Below the pieces are notes generated by a model. The model did not search any database. It saw only the letters and a program-made list of their open reading frames with translations, and was not told where the DNA came from. From positions 1-11,135 of the forward strand of contig CAMLGZ010000042.1 of assembly GCA_946479745.1 (NCBI GenBank): a stretch of DNA of 11,135 bases, read 5' to 3'. Below, piece after piece: positions 5,872 through 11,135 of this stretch. Numbering within the stretch: position 1 is the first letter of the stretch; each line of letters opens with the position of its first letter. Position numbers and translations under genes: made by a program. Origin of the DNA: an uncultured Pseudoxanthomonas sp. Its GTDB lineage: Bacteria > Pseudomonadota > Gammaproteobacteria > Xanthomonadales > Xanthomonadaceae.

Positions 5872-7101
5872 CTATGGTTTCGCAGGGCCGGTCAGGAGCA
5901 GCATCAGCACGCTGTGCGGCGCCAGCCGCGCTTCCAGTTTGGTGCTGGTGTCGCCCGTCTTCTTGCTCCACAGGTCGGACCAGCGGTAGACGGTCTGCTT
6001 GAAATCGACCGACCTCTTGCTCAGGTCATCGGTCAGGACTTGCTTCTTCCAGTCATGGTGAACGTCGGCAGGCTGGTTGGAGCGGTTCAGGAACATCAGT
6101 GCCCATTGGCCGCCGTCGAGCGGTTTGGCATAGACCTCCAGCGGACCATCGGCCAGGACGCGCAGCGCCTGCACACCCAGCTTGTCCTGGTTCACCGCGA
6201 TCACGCCGGGGTTGGTCAGGATGCGGCGGGTCGACTCGGACATGGAACGCAGGTCGTTGCCCAGGATGAGGGGCGAGGCCATCATGGCCCAGATCGACAG
6301 ATGGGCGCGGTCTTCATCCTCGCTCATGCCGTTGCCCACTTCGAGCATGTCCATGTCGTTCCAGTGGCCGGGCCCTGCGAACTTGCGCAGGCCTGCCTGC
6401 CTGTCGAGGATGCGCAGCACGCCCAGACCCGTCGACAAACCGGGACTGAATTCGCAGTCGAAGCAATTGTAGATATCGGGCGTGGTGCGCCACGAATGGC
6501 CAACTTGGCCGGCCCACTCCCACGGCTTGTTGATGCCCCATTCGCATAGGCTGAACAGCATCGGACGGCCCGCCTTGGCGATCGCGTCGCGCATCGTGGT
6601 GTAGGCCGCTTCGGCGTTCAGGCTCTGGGCGTTGCACCAGTCGTACTTGACGTAATCGATGCCCCAGCTCGCATAGGTCCGCGCATCCTGATACTCGTGG
6701 CCGCGGCTGCCGGGACGGCCGCCACAGGTGGTCGCGCCGGCGTCCGAGTAGATGCCCAGCTTGAGTCCCTTGCCATGCACATAGTCCGCCAGCGCCTTCA
6801 TGCCGGATGGGAAGCGCTTGGGGTCGGGATGGATGTTGCCGTCGGCGTCGCGCTGGCCGTGCCAGCAATCGTCAATGTTCACGTACTGGTAGCCGGCGTC
6901 CTTCAAGCCCTGCTCGACCATGGCATCGGCGGTCTCGCGGATCAGGCGCTCGTCGATTTCGCAGGCAAATTTGTTCCAGCTGTTCCAGCCCATTTGCGGG
7001 GTGCTGGCCAGGCCTTCGGCCTTTTGAGCCCAGCTATTGCCGCAGGCGGCGGCACCCAGAAAGATGCCCAGTACGAGCTGCGCTAAGCGTTTGGTGCTCA
7101 T
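5872..7101 (-). CDS. Exported GH27 alpha-galactosidase, 409 aa
   Basis: Retaining exo-enzyme expected to remove terminal alpha-galactosyl groups. A signal peptide spans about 1-25 (LVLGIFLGAAACGNSWA). The barrel begins with STPQMGWNSWNKFAC (33-47), then NIDDCW (75-80), KLGIYSDAG (114-122), YVKYDWC (150-156) with nucleophile D154, SWRTTPDI (203-210) with acid/base D209, GPGHWNDMDMLEVGN (243-257) and WAMMASPLILGNDLR. A C-terminal beta-sandwich ends at VLMLLLTGPAKP. Both Asp of NIDDCW (D77, D78) are kept; known GH27 beta-L-arabinopyranosidases replace one of these galactose-binding positions, so alpha-galactosidase is favoured. WNDMDM has Met where most members have Pro. AAGGA precedes the start with normal spacing. 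It is the second gene of the four-gene run, 99 bases after the large GH43 gene, and is flanked by direct repeats suggesting cassette insertion. Confidence 0.95.
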   Translation of the reverse strand: MSTKRLAQLVLGIFLGAAACGNSWAQKAEGLASTPQMGWNSWNKFACEIDERLIRETADAMVEQGLKDAGYQYVNIDDCWHGQRDADGNIHPDPKRFPSGMKALADYVHGKGLKLGIYSDAGATTCGGRPGSRGHEYQDARTYASWGIDYVKYDWCNAQSLNAEAAYTTMRDAIAKAGRPMLFSLCEWGINKPWEWAGQVGHSWRTTPDIYNCFDCEFSPGLSTGLGVLRILDRQAGLRKFAGPGHWNDMDMLEVGNGMSEDEDRAHLSIWAMMASPLILGNDLRSMSESTRRILTNPGVIAVNQDKLGVQALRVLADGPLEVYAKPLDGGQWALMFLNRSNQPADVHHDWKKQVLTDDLSKRSVDFKQTVYRWSDLWSKKTGDTSTKLEARLAPHSVLMLLLTGPAKP

Positions 7102-7114
7102 TTCGAATCCTTCA

Positions 7115-7124
7115 TCATGTGAAT
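7115..7124 (-). promoter_or_regulatory. Ten-base box TCATGTGAAT before the GH27 start
   Basis: Identical to the box at 4033-4042 before the GH51 start, in the same orientation and at nearly the same distance from the ATG. Its significance is uncertain. Confidence 0.2.
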
Positions 7125-7161
7125 GCTGGCGGTCCTCTACGATTTGGAAGATTCCGCTGAC

Positions 7162-7226
7162 GTTGTTGCGGAGTGGTTTTGAGAGACTGGGATGCTTTTT
7201 TTATTCCGACCAGATAAAGCGCGCGC
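7162..7226. repeat. Direct repeat, right copy, overlapping the end of the large GH43 gene
   Basis: This copy runs without interruption from GTTGTTGCGGAGTGG through the T7 run into the last codons and stop of the gene ending at 7201. The left copy is at 5769-5864. The two copies bracket the GH27 gene, and each one forms part of the leader of the gene downstream of it (GH27 here, GH43 for the left copy). Confidence 0.85.
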
Positions 7227-9303
7227 CGTCGCTGTCGTCCGGCATGGGGCCCGGACTGTCGGCCCGGATATCCCTGGTCTGCGGATCGATGCGCAGGAAG
7301 CGGTTGCTGGCCAATGACATCAGCACCAGTTCGCCCGTCGGCGTTTCGATCCATTGGAAGTTTTGCGCCGTGCCGGACTGGCCAGCCACAAGCGTCACCG
7401 CTCCGTCTTCTCCGACCGTGACATAGCGTTCGCCCGATCGCAGAGCGACGCGGCCCAGTTCGCGGTCGACGATCTCGAACCGCGTCGGCACACCCGACGC
7501 CAAGCGCCCATCGCTTGCGGCCAGTCCGATCGTCGCGCGAAACGACGCCAGCCGGATCGATCGACCATAGGGAATGGGCCGCATCAGGCCGCGGGTATGC
7601 GGCTGATCCACGTTGATACTGTCGAAATCGGCAAAGCCGCCCTCGGCGCCGGTCGTGTTGTAGTTGAACAATCCATAGCGAACGCCCTGGAAGGTGAAGG
7701 TCTGGTAGAACAGCGCGACCTCGTTGCCGATAGGGGTAAAGGCGATGCCATCGAACGAATAGCTGAAGCGCGCCTGTTCGGTGAGGAAGTCGCAGTCGGC
7801 CCGAAGCCAGAGGCGCGTCCCGCTCATCTTCACCCGCACCCGCTGGTCCAGGCGCTGATCATGAAAGACGACGTTGAGTCCGTCGTCGAGTTTTTCGACG
7901 CCCAACGTCGCATAAGGAAGATTGAGCAGACCCAGTCCCGCCGTGTCGCCCGTCTTCAAGTGCGACGTATCGAGAAGGACGGTCGGCGTCGACATCGGCC
8001 CAATCGCGCGCTGCGTCAGCGTATTGCGCGCGTCGTAGAACGAGGTCGCCGGCAAAGCGTGCAGCCGCAGGAAACCCGGCCGTTCCGACAACGACCACTT
8101 GTCGTCGACCGGCACATGATTCCACTGCCATAGGGGTTGGAGCTGCGGCGCTGAAAAATCATCGCTGCGCAGAAACGGCACGCTCACTGGCTGCGGCGTG
8201 GCGGTCTTGGGCTTCACCCACGTCCGCGGCGTGCGCGTCAGGTTGCCCGGCAGTCCGAAGTAGGGCCAACCGTCCTTCCAGGTGATCGGAGACAGGCTGA
8301 GCAGGCGACCGACGGAATTGAAATCCATCATCGAGAAACCCCACCACTCGCCTTCAGGCGTCAGGACGATGCCTCCCTGGTGCATCGCCAGGCTATGTTT
8401 GGCGGCGGGGTCAGGTCCCCAGAACGTGAACGGCGGCTTGGGCGTACCCGTGCGCTTGCTCGAGGCCATGCCGAAGTCTTCGTGCAAGCTGATCGCCTGA
8501 TTGACCTCGTAGGGGCCCAGCACATGATCCGCCCGCGCCGCCGGCATGCGAAAGCCGCCAGCGTAATTGGCGCTGATGATGTAGTACTTGCCGTCGATCT
8601 TGTAGAAATGCGCGCCCTCGCCCATGCCGGCGTCTTTGGTGAACAGGATGCGCTCGGTGCCCGGCACGATGTCGGTCAGGTCGTCCGTCAGTTGGGCCAG
8701 GTGCATCGTCTGGTGATCCCAGACGACATAGGCCTTGCCGTCGTCGTCGAACAGGACTGACAGGTCGTGCAGGCTGCGTTTCATCGGCGTGCGCGTCCAC
8801 GGCCCCTTCGGATCGGTGGCCGTGAACATCTGGGTCGTCTGACGGTTGACGTTCGCGAATATGTAGAACTTGCCCGCGTGGTAGCGGAAGGACGGCGCCC
8901 AGATACCCTGCCCGTAGATGTTGCCGCCGCCCTCCAGCCGGTAGGCCGGGCCCAGGTCGAGTTTGTCCAGGGCATAGGCGACGAACTCCCAGTTGACCAG
9001 ATCCTTCGAGCGCAGGATCGGCACGCCCGGCATGGCGTGCATGGTGGTACCGGTCAGGTAGAACCAGTCGCCGACGCGGATCAGGTCCGGATCCGAGAAC
9101 TCGTCATAGAACAAAGGATTGGTGAAGGTGCCGTTGCCGTTATCCGGCGTCCAGGTCGCGGTCGACAGGCCCTTGGGCGCGCCCGCCGCCGGATCGTCCC
9201 GATTCATCGCAGATACCGGCGCCGCGCATGCAATCAGCGTCAAAGCCGCGCCTAACAGCAGCCCGAACCTGACAACTCCGGGCGATTTCGATCCGTGCGG
9301 CAT
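7201..9303 (-). CDS. Exported multimodular GH43 (subfamily 12-like) with ConA-like and beta-trefoil-like modules, 700 aa, probable lipoprotein
   Basis: Exo-acting arabinofuranosidase/xylosidase and first gene of the operon. The N-terminus has a hydrophobic core LLLGAALTLIAC with a plausible lipobox (LIAC, C26), suggesting an outer-membrane anchored enzyme. The propeller follows: NPLFYDEFSDPDLIRVGDWFYL (62-83, base D71), SLHDLSVLFDDDG (177-189, modulator D180) and GMGEGAHFYKIDGKYY (226-241, acid E229). A concanavalin-A-like module typical of GH43 enzymes spans about 375-565 (VPFLRSDDFSAP...YGLFNYNTTGAEGGFADFDSI). A further 110-120 residues (about 585-700) show beta-trefoil or fascin-like repeats such as RVALRSGERYVTVGEDG and LMSLASNRFLRID. 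This tail exceeds the usual 520-570 residues of the subfamily and may bind carbohydrate. AAAGGTG before the ATG supports the start. The family is certain; subfamily and tail function are inferred. Confidence 0.92.
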   Translation of the reverse strand: MPHGSKSPGVVRFGLLLGAALTLIACAAPVSAMNRDDPAAGAPKGLSTATWTPDNGNGTFTNPLFYDEFSDPDLIRVGDWFYLTGTTMHAMPGVPILRSKDLVNWEFVAYALDKLDLGPAYRLEGGGNIYGQGIWAPSFRYHAGKFYIFANVNRQTTQMFTATDPKGPWTRTPMKRSLHDLSVLFDDDGKAYVVWDHQTMHLAQLTDDLTDIVPGTERILFTKDAGMGEGAHFYKIDGKYYIISANYAGGFRMPAARADHVLGPYEVNQAISLHEDFGMASSKRTGTPKPPFTFWGPDPAAKHSLAMHQGGIVLTPEGEWWGFSMMDFNSVGRLLSLSPITWKDGWPYFGLPGNLTRTPRTWVKPKTATPQPVSVPFLRSDDFSAPQLQPLWQWNHVPVDDKWSLSERPGFLRLHALPATSFYDARNTLTQRAIGPMSTPTVLLDTSHLKTGDTAGLGLLNLPYATLGVEKLDDGLNVVFHDQRLDQRVRVKMSGTRLWLRADCDFLTEQARFSYSFDGIAFTPIGNEVALFYQTFTFQGVRYGLFNYNTTGAEGGFADFDSINVDQPHTRGLMRPIPYGRSIRLASFRATIGLAASDGRLASGVPTRFEIVDRELGRVALRSGERYVTVGEDGAVTLVAGQSGTAQNFQWIETPTGELVLMSLASNRFLRIDPQTRDIRADSPGPMPDDSDGARFIWSE

Positions 9304-9343
9304 GACGCTTCACCTTTCAGATTGACCAGTTCACGTAGGGCGG

Positions 9344-9401
9344 TTTGGACCAACACCAGTGGCCAATGAAATGCGGGGTCGTGTCGATTGAGCTCACGTC
9401 C
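9344..9401 (-). promoter_or_regulatory. Shared leader block A, copy 2 (upstream of the GH operon)
   Basis: Counterpart of 627-686, beginning 40 bases upstream of the operon's first ATG. The substitutions relative to copy 1 are scattered, as expected for a diverged duplicate. Confidence 0.55.
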
Positions 9402-9411
9402 TACTTCCCAG

Positions 9412-9494
9412 GCGAGCATAGGCAGCGTGTCGCCTCATATCCAATGAATTGTTGGGAGCGCGCCATATCTTTTTTTGAATGCGGCACCGCACCA
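9412..9494 (-). promoter_or_regulatory. Shared upstream block B, copy 2, with palindrome CCAATGAATTGTTGG
   Basis: Counterpart of 849-931, placed about 110-190 bases upstream of the operon start. The palindrome at 9441-9455 is identical to that at 879-893, while flanking bases differ. It is a candidate operator and promoter region for the four-gene operon. Confidence 0.5.
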
Positions 9495-9591
9495 GCATGC
9501 CCGAGCCGTTTCAGTCCACGCCAGGAAAAACCGGCCTGCCATGAACGAAACCCGCCCCCACAACGCTGTAGCAGCGGCGCAGGAGCGCGCC

Positions 9592-9664
9592 GTAGGAGCG
9601 ACGCAAGTCGCGAAGCTCCGAATGCCGGAACGATAACCAGCTTCGCGACTCGCGTCGCTCCTAC
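9592..9664. repeat. Palindromic element with 26-base GTAGGAGCGACGC-type arms
   Basis: The left arm 9592-9617 and right arm 9639-9664 are reverse complements with a single mismatch, around a 21-base loop. The GTAGGAGCGACGCAAGTCGC family is abundant between genes in Xanthomonadales and pseudomonads. In copy 1 of the composite repeat, this position is occupied by the YCII gene and its flanks. Confidence 0.8.
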
Positions 9665-9772
9665 ACACCGGCACGCCAACTCGGAAGCCGGGACCCAACT
9701 CAACACGCGTAATCGACACGCGTGCGCGCGGACCGTGAGCGCCGGGCAGCCGATTGACATCGCCCCCTCAAA

Positions 9773-9850
9773 GTCGTCATCCCGGCGCATGCCGGGACCC
9801 AACTCAACGCGCGTGCGGGCTTGGGTCCCGGCATGCGCCGGGATGACGAC
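9773..9850. repeat. REP-like palindrome, GTCGTCATCCCGGCG arms, copy 2
   Basis: The arms 9773-9787 and 9836-9850 are exact reverse complements, and inner CATGCCGGGACCCAA and TTGGGTCCCGGCATG halves extend the pairing. A lone half-element (GGAAGCCGGGACCCAACTC) lies nearby at about 9683-9701. Confidence 0.8.
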
Positions 9851-9891
9851 CTGATTATTGGTTTGGTTCCGCCCTACTCCACATGAGCTCT

Positions 9892-9975
9892 GTAGGTGGG
9901 CCTTGGCCCATCACCTTTGGTTCCGGCGTCAATGCAATCCGACCCATGGCAATGGTGGGCCAAGGCCCACCCTAC
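9892..9975. repeat. Palindromic element with GTAGG(G)TGGGCCTTGG arms, copy 2
   Basis: Same element as 1759-1843. The left arm lacks one G relative to copy 1. The outer arms and much of the core (CTTTGGTTCC, GCGTCAA, GCAATCCGA, CCATGG) are conserved. Confidence 0.75.
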
Positions 9976-10004
9976 GAGGTCTTCAAAGACCCGTGAAGGT
10001 GCCG

Positions 10005-10026
10005 GCGGCATGCAGGAAAATGCCGC
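10005..10026 (-). terminator. Hairpin directly after the Sde182-like gene
   Basis: GCGGCAT (10005-10011) and ATGCCGC (10020-10026) form a perfect 7-base stem around an 8-base loop, immediately downstream of the minus-strand stop. No U-rich tract follows on the transcript, so it may protect the 3' end rather than act as a classic intrinsic terminator. Confidence 0.3.
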
Positions 10027-11135
10027 TCAACTCCCTCCGTCCCCGGTGATGAAAGTGACGATGACGCGTCGGTAGCGCGTCAGCGCCGGACTGCCCTTAT
10101 CGGTCACCTGAACGATGAAGTGGGCGGTCTCCGCTTTGCTTACCACTGGCGCCTGCCCCCAAACGGTATGGTGATTTTCCGCATACCCCAGCTTGATCTC
10201 CTGCTTGTAGCTGCCAGCTTCGGAATACTGGAACCACAGGTAGCTCAAGCTGTCTCCGTCGGGGTCGGAGCTGCCGGCGGCGCTCATCATGAAGCCTTCG
10301 CCGGATTTGACGGTCAGCCGATCGCCATGGCCGAGCTTCACTACTGGCGGATGATTCGCCCCCTCGTATGGCCGGGTGCTCCAATCCATTCGCGCAGCGA
10401 AATCATTCTGGAATTCTTTGCGCCAGCGCCAGATCGTGGTCCTGTACCCAGTACTGACCTTATCGTGGGCGCGTACGTTGCGGCCATAGTCGTTGTAGAC
10501 CATCGGCTTGTAACTATCCACAGCATTGGTCCAGATGGCGCGAGGCTCTTGCAATACGGGCACGTTGCCGGTGAAGCCTTTCGGATCGGTAGTCTCCAAC
10601 GCTGGCATGTACCACTCGTAGCGCCCACCCCAGCCGCCCCAGTCCGGATGCTCGGGGGCGTTCAGCCCGTTGGGTATCAAGGACAGGAAGGAGGGCGTAT
10701 CGCCTTCCACGCCAAAAGAGACATCCGGATATATCGCGCCCAGGGGGCCATGTCCCTGCTGGATATGCGCGGCGATCCAGTGGTTGCTCACTTCCGCGCT
10801 GTCGAAGCCTGGTTCGGCCGTGTGGATGCCAGTCCAAGTGCCATTGCCGTACCCGCCGGGGCTGACGATGTAAAACAGTTCGGGAAACTCTTTGCGTATC
10901 CAGATACCGGAATCGTCCTGATCGGAGATCGTGTAGACGCGCAACTTGCTTACCAGGCCAGCGGCCTGCTCCGGCGTCCTGTCGTGTCCAATCCGGTACA
11001 ACGCTTGAGCAAGCGTATTGGCGCCACCCCAGACCGCAACCCATAGGGGCCGCGGATCGTTTTTCTCCAGGGCCTTGATGATGGCGTCCGATCCCGGCGA
11101 GTCCTTGCCGTCGCCGACACCTTGCATGCCGTAGA
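10027..11135 (-). CDS. Sde182-like (former DUF1593) protein, C-terminal part, cut by window edge
   Basis: Member of the family named for the cellulose-binding protein Sde182, which pairs a nucleoside-hydrolase-like domain with a C-terminal Ig-like module. The frame is open to the right edge; the first visible Met (11127) is internal, because the preceding Y-G codons also fit the family. Residues counted from that Met show GDGKDSPGSD (5-14), DPRPLWVAVWGGANTLAQAL (24-43), YTISDQDDSGIWIRKEFPELFYIVSP (65-90), an aromatic-rich HPDWGGWGGRYEWY (160-173), then NHPPVVKLGHGDRLTVKSGE (258-277) and SSDPDGDSLSYLWFQY (286-301) of the Ig-like domain. Roughly 100 N-terminal residues, including the expected Asp-rich metal motif and any signal peptide, are missing. 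Its enzymatic activity is not established to my knowledge. Location beside hemicellulases fits a role in plant polysaccharide use. It lies about 720 bases upstream of the GH operon. Confidence 0.88.
   Translation of the reverse strand, partial: YGMQGVGDGKDSPGSDAIIKALEKNDPRPLWVAVWGGANTLAQALYRIGHDRTPEQAAGLVSKLRVYTISDQDDSGIWIRKEFPELFYIVSPGGYGNGTWTGIHTAEPGFDSAEVSNHWIAAHIQQGHGPLGAIYPDVSFGVEGDTPSFLSLIPNGLNAPEHPDWGGWGGRYEWYMPALETTDPKGFTGNVPVLQEPRAIWTNAVDSYKPMVYNDYGRNVRAHDKVSTGYRTTIWRWRKEFQNDFAARMDWSTRPYEGANHPPVVKLGHGDRLTVKSGEGFMMSAAGSSDPDGDSLSYLWFQYSEAGSYKQEIKLGYAENHHTVWGQAPVVSKAETAHFIVQVTDKGSPALTRYRRVIVTFITGDGGS

Larger units (their letters stand above)
9711..9983. repeat. Composite intergenic repeat, copy 2 (right part)
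   Basis: Corresponds in order and orientation to 1518-1851. It contains the paired REP palindrome (9773-9850) and the GTAGG...CCCTAC element (9892-9975). The copy-specific stretch between these two is shorter here than in copy 1. No gene is seen in 9304-10026. Confidence 0.7.

Noticed and set aside
7354..8133. Plus-strand open frames within the large GH43 gene (also 8380-8760 and 8767-9255)
   Set aside because: Arg/His/Val-rich shadows of the GH43 frame without motifs or ribosome sites.
9345..9854. Plus-strand open frame of 169 codons upstream of the GH operon
   Set aside because: It runs through leader blocks and REP palindromes and has no domain or ribosome site.
9592..9975. Possible CRISPR array or insertion sequence
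   Set aside because: The repeats are different palindromes without regular spacing or unique spacers, and no transposase or cas gene is present.

Overview
The window looks like a chromosomal segment of a GC-rich gammaproteobacterium, most likely a Xanthomonadales relative (Dyella, Luteibacter, Rhodanobacter or Xanthomonas type). This rests on overall base composition, Sec-targeted plant cell-wall enzymes, and intergenic palindromes of the 'GTAGGAGCG', 'GTAGGGTGGGCCTTGG' and 'GTCGTCATCCCGGCG' kinds that are common in such genomes. The genus is an inference. The content is a plant polysaccharide degradation locus.

Layout. (1) 1-614, minus: N-terminal part of a secreted GH5 endoglucanase, cut by the left edge. 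(2) 615-1921: non-coding sequence carrying a composite repeat, interrupted by a YCII/DGPF-domain gene (1076-1438, minus). (3) 1922-2440, plus: a small DUF1579-like protein. (4) 2481-9303, minus: four exported glycoside hydrolases in one direction, in transcription order GH43 with ConA-like and beta-trefoil-like modules (9303-7201), GH27 alpha-galactosidase (7101-5872), GH43 with an extra beta-rich module (5745-4144) and GH51 alpha-L-arabinofuranosidase (4022-2481). Gaps of 99, 126 and 121 bases fit one operon with structured spacers. (5) 9304-10026: a non-coding region carrying a second copy of the composite repeat. (6) 10027-11135, minus: C-terminal part of a Sde182-like (former DUF1593) protein, cut by the right edge.

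The four operon enzymes would act together in the periplasm or at the cell surface on side chains and oligomers of arabinoxylan, arabinan, arabinogalactan or galactosylated hemicellulose, releasing arabinose, xylose and galactose. The GH5 enzyme would cut a beta-glucan-type backbone. No transporter, regulator or sugar catabolism gene lies in the window.

The most interesting features lie between the genes. The GH5 gene and the four-gene operon are preceded by related upstream sequences (blocks A and B), including an identical imperfect palindrome, which suggests a shared regulatory module. The similarity continues into palindromic repeats, and the two copies differ by the YCII gene and by other insertions. 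Separately, the GH27 gene is bracketed by a direct repeat that contains the last codons of the upstream GH43 gene, so GH27 looks like a cassette added to an older GH43-GH43-GH51 operon.
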